A DNA stretch of 64,000 nucleotides from Camarhynchus parvulus (taxonomy: Eukaryota > Chordata > Aves > Passeriformes > Thraupidae), in the NCBI RefSeq assembly GCF_901933205.1, contig NC_044577.1:6955321-7019320 (forward strand), given 5' to 3'. The notes under the pieces are model-generated. The model saw only the letters and a program-made list of their open reading frames with translations, made no database searches and was not told the DNA's origin. Both the position numbers and the translations under genes were made by a program. Positions 53,458 to 64,000 of this stretch are shown one piece after another (position 1 is the first letter of the stretch; every line of letters starts with the position of its first letter).

Positions 53458-54621
53458 CTAGCTGTAATCTCCCATAGGTTCCAACCTGAAAAGTATCAAA
53501 TATTTACATGGAAATCTGGATTTAATTGCCTTAATTGGTATTGAACTTACTTGAAAAAGAGGGGTAAGCACCACAAGAAGCATTCATGAAATAAATTAAA
53601 AATCATCCTAAATAAATTTGTCATCTTAATGCTGACATTTGAAATACTGGCCTAAGTTTTGTTTTTGTTCCAAGCAAAAGTACTGTTCTGGTTGATTTTA
53701 AAAAATCATCTGATAGCAAAATGTTTTGATTTTCTTTTTTTACTATCCCCTCTTTTTTCTTTTCCTTTGACTGGACTGCTTGGAGAGCAGAGAAAGAGAA
53801 ACTTTTTGTGATAAAATGTGAATGGGTGAAACTTTTGCTTGGAAGATCTGAACAGAATGACAAGTAGTAATGGGAATATCATTACATGTGTTTGTGAGAG
53901 TAAAAGCTCTGTAGTGCTGAATTGGATGGTGTCAAATTGCTTTGGATGTAGTGGATATTTTTATGTTGGTAAATAATAAAATTAAAAAATAGTATTGTGA
54001 ATCAAAAATTAAATAAGAATTTAAGAGTGGATTTGTGTTTTTAAGGGAAGAAAATACAGATATTACTGTACAATCTGAGGACAAGGGAGGAAGGAATTAG
54101 TAACACTGATAGAAGACAATTTTATCAGTATTGAGTCCCTGAGTGAAGAAGAGTCTATATATTGTGATTTTTATTTTTTTTCCTTATGTCAAGCCCATGT
54201 GAAGAAGAAAGCCTAGCTTGAAATAATCTGACAGCCTAAATGACACAAAACAAGGCAGTGCAAATGTGAACTGAGTGTTTTTATGGAGCCAGCTTTCATT
54301 TTAAAGCTTTCTTTCCAACCTATTTGTGTGTGGTATTTGTCTTCATGTATATGTATAATGCCACCTGCTCTGTGCCTCTGAAATCTTTGGGAGAACAGAT
54401 TAAAGGAGCCTTAAAATGTTTGTCTGTATGAAGCACCTCTGTGTATTTTGAACATAGATCTTCTCAATGCTGAAATTTCTTCCTCAGCAAAGCACATCCC
54501 TGCTTTCTCAGCATTACTTCAGAATTCTTAAGGTCATTTGCAGTGTCTTTCATATGAAGATAAATAGAACTTCAACTATAATAATGGAATTCTCTGTTTT
54601 CTTATGTGTGTTATTCTGCAG

Positions 54622-54710
54622 GTTAAAGTGGGGAGGAAAAAAACAAACCCAGAAGCATCATTGACTGGGTAGATTTTTCAACATGAATCGTGCTTTTAGC
54701 AGGAAGAAAG
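54622..54710 (+). other. GULP1: GULP1 exon containing the translation start (89 nt)
   Basis: The exon has 61 nt of 5' untranslated sequence followed by 28 coding nt. The acceptor is a TCTGCAG ending at 54621, preceded by a pyrimidine-rich run from about 54590. The donor is AAG then GTAGGT from 54711, which is usable but weaker than the GTAAGT ideal. The leader is purine-rich (a GGGGAGGAAAAAAAC stretch) and contains no upstream ATG. Because the exon starts at an acceptor rather than a promoter, at least one more leader exon must lie upstream. The exact 5' boundary is inferred from the splice signal and would move if another AG were used. Confidence 0.85.
54683..54710 (+). CDS. GULP1: GULP1 first coding segment (start codon plus nine codons)
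   Basis: The ATG at 54683 opens nine codons reading MNRAFSRKK. One G then begins the next codon before a GTAGGT donor at 54711. From family knowledge, vertebrate GULP1 starts with these nine residues followed by aspartate, whose codons begin with G, so both residues and splice phase fit. GULP1 is a cytoplasmic adaptor of about 300 residues. Its N-terminal phosphotyrosine-binding domain binds NPxY-type tails of engulfment and scavenger receptors such as LRP1, MEGF10 and stabilins, and a coiled coil mediates dimerisation. None of those domains is in this window; only the short basic leader before the PTB domain is here. The start is supported by an in-frame TGA at 54662 in the same exon, no other ATG in the exon's leader, and A at position -3. 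The match is short, but length, phase and splice sites all agree. Confidence 0.9.
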
Positions 54711-56828
54711 GTAGGTAATTGAGCTTATATTTCATGGAGACATAAATGCCCTGTAAAATTTGTTTGGAATATTAAGAATTATACAAAGACAAACTTAATC
54801 ATTGCACTGAATTATCTAGATAAAAATGAGCAGCCTTCTAGAAGATGTATGGAGCAAAGCATTCTTGATTGGTACTCACAGAGCTTTCTGCATTCCAAGG
54901 CTGAAGTTGAATTTCATATATTTTTAATTGCAAGATGTGTTTACACATACACATATAGATACATAAACATAAAATACACATTCTGTTTCCTTTTTTTGCC
55001 TGCACAGACCAAAGGAGATGCTGGAGGCTTTTAGAACTTCTAAGAATCAGTGACATTTCTTTTTATATATGTATTCATTGGATTCTTATTCTTGGAGAAG
55101 CTATTTTTTTTTCAATCTGTGTTTAGTATACTTGAAATATGTCATGCAGCAGGATATTTTTAGCTGTAAGAAGCTATTCTGGATTTGTAGCAATCTGAAA
55201 TGGCGTGCTTTCCAAAAGGATATCAAAGCACTAAATATTCAGAGTTATATATGTTGCTCCTCTGGCTTGCTTAGTCTCCTTTCATGAACTGCTTATGATT
55301 AAACATAAGTCTTTAGAAGGAGCATTAGTGGTGAAGCTTTTTTCACTGACAGCTTTGTTGATATTTCCCGTTTGTTTTTAAGGTAGAAAATACTCAGTAG
55401 GTCTCATTTCTTTATTTTCCATGTTTTCTTCTAAAGGTCCTTAAGTGTGGCACACACTGAGATGAAGCCCTTGCATGAATACGTAGGTGTAACCTCAGTT
55501 GGACTGAGTGTAAATATTTTGTTTACATGCAAGAGTTACTGCTTTGGTGTCAATATCAAAGCTGGAAATAAAAGGAGTCTGTGTACTTAGGCCAACATGA
55601 ATTGCCAGCACCACTGCATCCTTGAGTGCCCAGTGCACTTGTTTGTTAAAGCCAGGTGAATCAAGGTGAGAGAAGCAGTCCAGAATATCAGCACGTGGCC
55701 ACAAAAGGAAGAGACGCTTACAAAGGCTGCAAAATAGGATGAAAGGTCCTTTAATACCCTTACAGCAGGAGGAAATAAGCTTAAACCCATAGCCCGTGCT
55801 CTCCTTAAGCACTCATGTATTTCCTCTGGTAGATAATTGTAACATTGCTATCAACAGATAGCACCTTTCAGGTGCTTGATAGTGTTGCCAAGCTTCTTCC
55901 AGATCATTTGAGAAACCATTTCATTATTCTTTAATTGTGGTTTGATTTATCACAACTGAGAAAGAAATTAGGGGATTGTAGATTGTTTTGGCTAGGGGCC
56001 CATGTAATTATTTTCCTTTTCTTTTTTTTTCCCTAATGACTTCTGATAATGTTTGAAGCTCAGCCTGACGTGTTTCAGAAACAGACCAGTTGTGTTTTAC
56101 TGGATATTTTCTCAGAGTTTGGACTTGAACCCAGAATGCTAAAATGCTCTGTCACTATTTCATATTGCCCTTGGCAGTTTCTGCATCTTGCCTTTACAAT
56201 CAGGTGTGAAGTTGTATCCTCAGTTTCCTGGGATCCTTTGAGGAGTGTCAATTAACTTCTCTCGGTTTTCATTTCTTCATAGAAAAATTCTTATTAATTT
56301 CTCTCTAAGTCCTTATCTATATTTTGGAATTTCATTGTATTCAAAGACATTTGTGTTGTTGTTCAGTTCATCTCTTGTGTTGTTTTCTTAGCCCAACAAG
56401 AGAAAATTATATAAAAGCTGTCAGGCACAATGAAATGCAATTAGTGTGGATTCTAAATAATGATTCAGAACATGAGGAGACAGAGGAATTCAGTGCTGTC
56501 ATCCATTTATTTTACTCATAGTAACACTCGTGACATTTCCTTTCTCATACCCTAGGGAAAAAAAAACCAAGTTTCAGTTAAGTAATTGTCAAGAATAAGT
56601 GAAAATTACATATTTCAAATTACATCTTTTTAATGCAAATTGAAGTTCAGAAGAACTTTGGCTCAATCAGTGTTCATGCATAATAACTGCATTTAAAAAC
56701 AGTTTCAGTTGCTGAACTTCCTTTATAGTATTTGATTTTTCACCCCAGATCTCATAGATACAGTTTTTTCCATTTCTTGATGGATTATTTGTGGGTTTCT
56801 TCTGTCCACAAGAGTGTGGATAGTTTGA

Positions 56829-56875
56829 GGCCTTAACTGTTACTGCTGTTGAGGCTTAAGTGTTACTGCTGTGGC
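56829..56875. repeat. Imperfect tandem duplication of about 24 bp, two copies
   Basis: The copies at 56829..56852 and 56853..56875 share a GGC(C)TTAA core followed by TGTTACTGCTGT, with small indels and substitutions. It is a local slippage or duplication product. Confidence 0.8.
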
Positions 56876-57479
56876 TTCCCAAGCAGTTCTTGCTAAACCC
56901 AAACCAGTTTCCAGCTGGCTGTGCTGGTAGGGTTTGTGTGAATTCCAAGTTTGCAATGCTCTGTTGCCTTGAAGCTACAAAAACAATAGCCTTAAATCCA
57001 TAGGATTGTGAGAGGAATTTAAACAGATGTAGGTGATTCTTGGATAATTGCCAGAGATTGTATCTGAATTGGGCAGGTGTACAGAATAAATGTTCCCTAA
57101 TGGTCCTTGTGATGATGAGGAAGCACATAGAGAAGGCACGTTGCTCATGCCATGGCTCCCCTCCTTTTGAACTGGGCAAACTGGGTGCCAGAATGGCTGG
57201 GACTGTGCTGTTCTTGCTCTGATGAGCGCTGTTCTCGTTCCATCACCTGATTCCAGCACCAGATTTTTTCTCCTAAATGTTCAGGAAATGACTTAATTTG
57301 CAGACATTGGTAGACAAGGCAAGAGAAGAAGCACTAAAAGCAAGCTTTCTTTACTTTTTCCCCCTTTTTCTTCTATTGAAGGCTGGATTGCAGCCTGCGC
57401 TTTCACAAAAAAATTGCCATGAAATGTGAGTTGCTAAGACAGAAAGTGAGCTCTTTTTAAAATTAATTCTGATTCTTTA

Positions 57480-57670
57480 CAGGCAGAAGATAAGATGTGT
57501 GGCATGAATGTTTATGGAGAGAATCTGTTATGGGAACAGCAGCTTTTCATAAATCAGAGCAGTGCTCTTGAGAGCGCACATCTCCACTTTGAGCATTACC
57601 AGTACTTCATTTTGAGGCATATTTTTTACTACAGGTATCATATCTGCAGCCAGTACTCAGTGTAAGTTGA
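57480..57670. promoter_or_regulatory. Candidate conserved non-coding element in the intron after the start exon
   Basis: Non-repetitive sequence with CATAAATCAGAGCAGTGC, GAGAGCGCACATC and GAGCATTACCAGTAC. It has the texture of a conserved element, and no reading frame with splice sites was recognised. Confidence 0.2.
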
Positions 57671-59379
57671 TTTTTGAGGGGCATGGTTTGGACATGAAAT
57701 AGCCACTTCAGCTGATAAGGTGTGCTGAGTGCTCTGGCCTCAAAAAAGTGGTACAGCCATTGCCTGACTCCCCAAGATTTAGTACAAACCAGAACTGGTG
57801 AGTTTGCTTCTATTTCTGCTGGAATTATTTTACTTGTCTGATAGTCATTTGGGTTGAAGGCTTAATTGATGTGCTTAAAACTCAAATTGAAAAAAATCAA
57901 GCTGTTCATCTTTCATCCTAATAGTGGCAATGAAAAATATAAGAAAATGTGAAGTTTAAGCAAACTCAGCTTTCTCTAGAAAGTACATTACACAGGTAAT
58001 GATAAATAAATGAAATCTTTCAGCAGTCCAGGTTGTAATATCTGGTCTGTTAGACCCATGAGCTTGTATAACAGGGTAACAAACTGTAGGGACTAATACT
58101 GACAAAAAAGTTTCATTTCAGGTTTAAACCTGATACCAGCACTGGCTGTTTGAAGTTCCATGTTTAAATGTGGAAAAAAAACTTTCAAAGCAGCATAGCC
58201 TCTCTTGGCTTCAGTGGAGTTTGGTTGGACTAACAAATAGGTGTGTTTTGGAGAAAATTCTCAGTTGCAGAAATACTATGTGACTCTACAAACTGTACAA
58301 AAGCAAGCATTCTGTTTTCCATTCATTGATCAATGAATGCAGTAAATTACAGTGAAATGATAATTATCTTTTCTTTAAAGATCTCTTTCCTTCTCCCACA
58401 AAAACAAATTAATCAACAATATGTATGTACTTGTTTTCTTGTTATGACCAAGCTTGTGAAAATGTTTGTGTATCTATCACGTTATTGGAAGCTTGCTTTT
58501 GTGTGTGATCCAGTTTTGGGGAAGGGGTTTTGAGGAGTGTTCTTTAATTTTCATTTTCAGTTTTTCCTTTAAAATCACATGTAGTATCATTCTCACTTTG
58601 AAATGCTGTGGTGCAAAAAGTCTGTAATGCAGATGGAAGTCTGTTCAATTTGAAATATGTTTGCATTTTTCTAAATTCAATCACTCTTTTAAGTAGCTTA
58701 GGGATATTAATGTAATTCTCCTGTAAGAGATCTTTCTAAATGCTATACTGTTATGTAATTTTGTCTCATTCTTAGTATATTTGTATCTAAACTAAATTAC
58801 TTACTTGTTCTTAATTTAGACTTGATTTTGTGATGAGATTTATTTGCATGAGCAAAATAGAAAACATTAACTATGGGAGTTTTGTTTTACTTATTTTAGT
58901 GAATGGAGTTGCCTTGCATAAATGAATTTGGCACATTTTACTGATCCTGCATCCTTCTATTAAAAGATGCTAGTGTAAGAACTGGTGCATATAAGTAAAC
59001 AAAAAATAATACTGTTTCCTGGCTTTTGCCTCATCAGAAATGTGAGAGAAAATTACTGTTCTTTCCAGACAGAGACACATCTAAATAAGGAATGACTGTA
59101 ATCCAAACCCTCTGTGAGCAAAAGATTGAAAATTTTTGAGTGGACACAAACCAGTGCTAAATATGTAGATATACATGTCCACTGAATTACAATGGCTGAA
59201 ATGGGTGAGGTTGTGAAGGATTGTAGCAATTGAATTTAGTTTTTTTTCTTTATTCTGCCCAAATGGTCCTTCTTCATCCCATAAAGAATGTCAGCCTTCG
59301 TTTTCTTATCACATGAAGTTCAATATATGTGGAAATCTAAATTTTCTGGGGTTTTTTTCCATATGATAGCAGTTAATAA

Positions 59380-59665
59380 GGCAGATAATTGCTGCCAATT
59401 ATCAGCTCCTGAGATGTAGATGGTCTTTATAATGCTAAATAGACTATATTGAAGTAATGATCTGTTTTAAAATCATGAGTTTCAGCAATGATATTTCTGT
59501 GAAATGGCTTTTTTATGGGCTTTATTTATGAAAGTGTAGACAGGTGCATTTAATGGGCAGGGGCTGACATATAAAAAACTGCAATCAAAAGTTATAGGAT
59601 GCTCTTTTTATGTGAATGCACTGGCTATAGTACGATCTTTATTTTTATTATAAACATATCCTGCA
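59380..59665. promoter_or_regulatory. Candidate conserved non-coding element
   Basis: CAGATAATTGCTGCCAATTATCAG is a loose inverted arrangement of TAATTG/CAATTA cores near 59385..59410. It is followed by TTTATAATGCTAAATAG, GCATTTAATGGGC and TTTTATTATAAAC. There is no repeat content. Confidence 0.25.
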
Positions 59666-61562
59666 TTCCAGAGATGAAAAATATTTTGGTTTATATTTTA
59701 TTTCTTAGTGAGAAGACAATAGGTGAAGGGCCAAAAGAATGGTGGGGATAAGTGTAGTCCTAAAGTAAATACTTTCCTCCTGTCAGAATCTATTTCACAC
59801 CAGTGATTTAAACAAATGGCCTATTGTGTGCTGGACTACCACATTAAGAGTAATGATAAAAAGCATAAAGAGGATATACTCACAGAGTTTTAAAGGAATG
59901 TAAGCAGCCACAGGCTCCCCCACTATCATCTTCAGATATTCTTGTGGTTGTACTTTGTCCTTTCATAAAAGCATTCACCTTACAGAGGGGGAAAAAAAAC
60001 CCCAAAAACCTACAGTTCAACAAACCAAACGTAGGTCTAAATCTCCTCTTCTGCCCGTGCTGCAAAAAAGCTGCTGCTTGATGTTTGTAGGATTTTCTTT
60101 AACAAAATGGTTTTTAGGAGCAAAGGGTGGGAGGAAAAGAGGGTGCTTTTTTGGTTTAACAAATATTTCTGTATTCAGCTGGTCTTGACACAAAAATCAT
60201 TGAATAGTTTTATAACACCTCCCCAGAGAAGTCATATGTATTCCATTTACTGTTCCTTGTCTTTCTAAACATGGGATCATGTGGAAAACCAATATTCAGT
60301 GGCCAAGTCCCTTTTTTGTATTGATTTTTGACTCTGTTTTTTTGAAGTATTGTTTGTACTACTGCTCTCCTTAGGCTGTGGCAGCACCCATTCAAGTACA
60401 GCAGCAAGGAGACCTGCAGGGTTTCCACCTTCATTTGGCAATGACCAGAGATCTTCTTTTGGTGGAACAGGGCTGTGCTCAGTCTGACACTTTGTGTGTG
60501 TTTGTAAAGATCTGTATGCAGCTGGACACATATTTATGGTAGTATATTCACATTCTGAAAGCAGCAGGTTCAGCTCTAATTGTTTAGGAAAAAAAAAGGT
60601 TACAGTATGTCTTCAGAGGAGGGATACAGATGAGGAGGGTGCTCTGGAGACCTTCTCTGAAGGATTCTTGGCTCTGTGCAGCTGAGCCTGGTTTTTCTTT
60701 TCTCTCTGGTCCCATAAGAATAGGAGGATAATTGCCTGTTGCTTGTTTTATCTGCATTATCTTCAAAAGGTGTTGCAGAGCCGATCTTATCTCTTGTCTG
60801 CTGTAAGGAATATTCTAGGCAGGTTAACAGTGACATTTACAGCAATAACTTTTGTTGCTTCTCCCAAAGCTTAGGAGCTCCTTTCCAGAAGGCATATGTG
60901 GTGCTGAGCCATAGGCACAAATCCTGGGAGTCTGAAGTTTTGGCTTCTATCCTATTAAAATTTACACAGCCACAGCCTAAATACTTGGGTTACACAGGTA
61001 GACTGTGAGATTACTTGATAGGTATCTAGTTAAAGATGAAATATCTTATCCTGTGTGAAATAAATTAGGGCTGTAACAACCAGACCTTGGTAGGAATCAC
61101 AATGGCTACTGGATTTCATAAGAATTTCTCCTATAAAGCTGTTGGAAAAAATGCAGAGAACATCCGAAATAGATCACTCAGGAAAACACTGTTTTGTGAA
61201 ATCAAATCCTTCTGAGACATAAAAGGATGTACCTTAGGTACATGAGCAAGAGGAAGCCATAGACATGCATATTTTAGTTGCTCTCATTGGTTGCTCAAAC
61301 TCCTTTCTTCTCCTTTCAGTCTGAATTTTACAGAAAGCTCCATTTAAACTTTTATATCACATTATTTCAGTGTTCTGGAATCAGAAAATTAAAATTCTAT
61401 TCTAATTGTATATTGAGATTGTCATTTATGCTTCTTTTCCTTTGTTTTGATCTATTTACATAACGTTCTTTAGTAGCAAGAAATTCTTCAATAGCTTGCT
61501 ATTTAAACATTTTTTTACAAGTTTAATTGATACTCCTCCAGATTTATTTATAGCAGTACTGG

Positions 61563-61581
61563 AATAGTTCACTGAACTATT
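61563..61581. repeat. Inverted repeat: 9-bp arms, 1-nt spacer
   Basis: AATAGTTCA and TGAACTATT flank a single C. The site lies in otherwise featureless intron sequence, and arms of this length can occur by chance. Confidence 0.85.
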
Positions 61582-62461
61582 TTTCTACAAGACTACAGAA
61601 GGGAAATATGGAGTTGGAAGTTTGATCTCTACATATATCTTAGTGAAAACTTGCAAAATGTGATCACTTAAATTATGTTATGCCAGTAATCTCTTTTTGA
61701 CTTCAAATAGAAGCTTTTATCAAAGACAATGGAGCTCTTGTTGTAACTAGCAGACATACAAGGTATGGGCTAAATAGTTCAGATTTATTTTTCTTGGTTT
61801 TTTTCCCCTTTGGTTTAGGAATATAAACTAGTTACAAGTTCTTAACATCAACAATTCAAAAGTGCAAAAGCCGAGATTTGCTAATCACTGATCTGTTGCA
61901 CTAATTCTTTATACTATTTTCCTTTATTGTCAGAACTTCTATATCAGCATCCGTATCTCAAAAACAGGCAGTATAAAATGTGTAGGCTATGCAGTGGATG
62001 TTACTTTTGAGGGAAATGCAAATACCAGGCTTGTTTTCATTTTGTAACTATGCCAACCCAGCATTCTGAGACACCATTCTGAAATTATAGCAATCAGCTG
62101 TTTAAAACCATTTACAAGGTCCTAAATATTAGGGAGAAGGACACAGGCAAAGCATTCTGCCAAGCTCACTCTGTTCTAGGGAGATATGGCTCTTTTCTTG
62201 GCAAAGACTAAATATGCATCCAAAGCATATCTTATGTTTGGGAAAAAAAGGAAAAAAATAACAAAAGTAATTTTTGAGTTATGTGTATTGATGGGCATTT
62301 TTCTCTGTATGTTTCTAGGGAAAGTTCTGACTCATAATTTCATTTCCTTAGTCATAGTAATCTGTTAATAACTTTAATAAATTACTGGTATCAGACACCC
62401 AGACTTTACTCAGTCATTGCTCTAGGAGGTGGCTGGAACAAATGCTGCAGCTGAACAATGC

Positions 62462-62506
62462 AATAATATTATAATATTTATAATATTATAAATATAATAT
62501 TTATTT
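62462..62506. repeat. AT-only palindromic tract
   Basis: The sequence is made only of A and T over about 45 bp, with repeated ATAATATT and TATAATATTATA units that are self-complementary. It could unwind or form a cruciform easily. Confidence 0.9.
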
Positions 62507-63171
62507 GATAGCAATATTTTGGTGTTACATTCTGATGAAAACTCTGGTGCCAAGCATTGTGTCAGGCCTCAGTCTATCCATTCATGTGTTACCTGCAGTG
62601 GTCAAGAAGTCAGATTCTACCTTGCTGTCTGACCAGCATAAGGAGGCTTTGTGAGCACCTGCCTGTTTCTTCTGCAGTCAGAATAAAGGAAATTATTTAA
62701 CAGGGTGGCAGTTCTTTCATGTCATGTTGTGAAGGTTTTCTTTCTTTACAGAAGAATAGATAATCTAGGAATAATGAAACAGAGAGTACTTGTGTACATA
62801 CACTGAAGCAAGTAAGCTGTTTGTTCCTGAGGCAGTAATACCTAGATGTATTATGGATCTCTTAGGATATCTTCTTCAGGAGACACTTATTATGCTGCTT
62901 GTCACAAAAATATTTTTGTCATACCAAGTTCTGTAAAACAGGAAGACAGTTCTAAGATTTCTTCTGTTAACAATAAAAGCATCTATCAATATCAATGTGA
63001 AAAGATACTAATCCAGTGAACAATAAAGGCTTTATTTTCTACCTTTTAGAAATAACTGTATTTTCACTGTGGCACTGAAAAAGAAAAAGTTAAAGTCAGA
63101 GTCTTTCCCTGTTCATTGTATTAAATGAATGGCCACTAGGTCTAATATGCTTTGATAAACACTTTAGAAAC

Positions 63172-63208
63172 ATTAATTAATAAATGTTAGTTAATGAATT
63201 AATAATGA
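63172..63208. repeat. TTAAT-rich tract
   Basis: Several TTAAT/ATTAA motifs are packed into 37 bp (ATTAATTAATAAATG, then GTTAATGAATTAATAATG). It may be low complexity or a homeodomain-site cluster; sequence alone does not decide. Confidence 0.6.
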
Positions 63209-64000
63209 CAGTGGGCTTTAGGGAGGCAGTTAACTAAAGCTGCACTGTGAAAATGCCATTCTACACTCTCTTAGGGCAGTAACATGCAGAGAAATTAATC
63301 TCAAAGGGACAACAATTTCTTGGCACTGCTAGTGTTTCCTTTTTGGTAGATAAATGGTCACTGTGCTGTTATCTAACCTGCTGCCATACTCCCCTGAGTG
63401 CAGCACAGCAGTTCAGGGCCCTTGATTTGGTGTGTGATTTGTCAGCACACGTTTGTCCCTCTGCCCTGGCTCACACATGGGACCCAGCAGGTGTGAAATG
63501 CACTCTGGAAAGCAACCTCCCCTTTTTGAGGGGAAGGGGGTGGCATGGTTCAGGGGCTGAGAAAAGAGAGAAGGCTCAATTCTGAGCAGCACTACTCCTC
63601 TGCCCATGGAATGCCCGGCTCCCACCTCCACCCTTGCAATTCAGTCTGTCAGATCCTGCAGTTTACCCCATGCCCTTGAAATAAGAGTGGAAACCCTTTT
63701 TTACACCTCTTGTTCCACGCAGTGCCAGTGAGTGTGGCAAAACCACCACTTGATCAAAATTTCTCATACCTCAGTTAAGCATAGGTTCTATTGGACTCTG
63801 AAAGGCTCGAAGGCATAATTCTCAAAACCTCATAATTCTCAAAAAATAACTGAGCACTTCTCAAAACTTTAATGTACACTCTAAGGCAGCCTGGATTAAG
63901 AACTTCAGACAAGATCTAAAATAAGTGTGGTTTTCACCCAGTGTAACAGCATGATTCCTTTCACTTTCTATTACTGTTAACATTAGATGCAAGTTGTCAG

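Larger units (their letters stand above)
1..54621 (+). other. GULP1: Probable GULP1 5'UTR intron(s), non-coding
   Basis: Everything upstream of the start-codon exon lacks a recognisable coding exon on either strand, and no open frame matches a protein I know. The stretch is AT-rich and CpG-poor. The + strand looks enriched in T over A and G over C, as expected of a transcribed intron in this direction, although I did not count it. Mammalian GULP1 is a very long gene with leader exons well upstream of the ATG exon, which fits. One or more short non-coding leader exons could lie inside this stretch; I cannot recognise them from sequence alone. The promoter is presumably upstream of the window because no CpG-rich promoter-like region is seen. 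Confidence 0.7.
39886..54621. other. Region note: intronic, upstream of the GULP1 start exon
   Basis: Contents are candidate elements at 41.9, 46.0 and 48.3 kb, an A11 run at 44932, an 11-bp direct repeat CTCAGGAGGAT at 45289 and 45306, the hairpin at 51853, and the T/G tract at 53424. No coding exon is recognised before the GULP1 exon. Confidence 0.6.
54711..64000 (+). other. GULP1: GULP1 intron after the first coding exon (incomplete)
   Basis: The intron starts at the GTAGGT donor and runs off the window. I searched for the next coding exon, which should begin the PTB domain with a tryptophan-methionine-histidine region, and found no matching frame with splice sites. The intron is therefore at least 9.3 kb. 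It holds an imperfect 24-bp tandem duplication near 56.8 kb, two candidate regulatory blocks near 57.5 and 59.5 kb, a 9-bp-arm inverted repeat near 61.57 kb, and AT-rich tracts near 62.5 and 63.2 kb. Nothing else stands out. Confidence 0.75.

Noticed and set aside
55495..55812. 105-aa minus-strand frame, considered as a transposase or retrotransposon remnant
   Set aside because: The residues match no family I can name and there are no terminal repeats or target-site duplication.
61706..61735. AAGCTTTTATCAAAGACAATGG as part of the second GULP1 coding exon
   Set aside because: Superficially like the expected alanine-leucine-serine-lysine codons, but the surrounding frame does not encode the PTB start and splice sites do not fit.
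63529..63558. G-quadruplex candidate
   Set aside because: Only three runs of three or more G occur within a suitable distance; a fourth is missing.

Overview
This is about 64 kb of AT-rich, CpG-poor vertebrate nuclear DNA, most likely from a bird. The only interspersed repeat I can identify with confidence is a chicken-repeat-1 (CR1) LINE 3' end at 38431..38593. One faint CR1 and very little other transposon sequence is typical of avian genomes and unlike mammals, where SINEs would be dense. Other sauropsids also carry CR1, so 'bird' is an inference. I see no bacterial-type genes, operons, CRISPR arrays, rRNA or convincing tRNA.

The key anchor is one small exon at 54622..54710 on the + strand. 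It has a good splice acceptor, an in-frame upstream stop, an ATG, nine codons reading MNRAFSRKK, then one G and a GT donor. MNRAFSRKK, with the next codon starting with G, is the start of GULP1 (CED-6 homologue, the PTB-domain engulfment adaptor). The window therefore appears to be the 5' part of GULP1. About 54.6 kb lies upstream as a non-coding leader intron, possibly with unrecognised leader exons. Then comes the start-codon exon, then at least 9.3 kb of the next intron. I looked for the second coding exon (PTB-domain start) downstream and did not find it, so it probably lies beyond the window. No CpG-island-like promoter is visible, so the main promoter is probably upstream of base 1.

Layout: 1-10 kb is intronic, with a perfect hairpin (3665..3709), a regulatory-looking block (4960..5680) and a 28-bp tandem duplication (8253..8308). 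10-13 kb is somewhat GC-richer, with several longer chance-level reading frames. 13-31 kb is mostly featureless, with a (GTTT)n microsatellite, a bulged hairpin (21996..22033) and candidate regulatory blocks near 26-27 and 29 kb. 31-39 kb holds a 31-bp tandem duplication, an A-rich stretch and the CR1. 39-49 kb contains most of the TAAT-rich candidate conserved elements. 49-54.6 kb has a second perfect hairpin (51853..51890) just before the GULP1 exon. 54.7-64 kb is intron with two more candidate elements and AT-rich tracts.

I found no new multi-gene system. The most unusual features are three compact, near-perfect hairpins with stems of 17-20 bp and tiny loops. They look like products of replication template switching rather than functional RNAs. 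The candidate regulatory blocks are called by eye, without alignment, and should be read as hypotheses.
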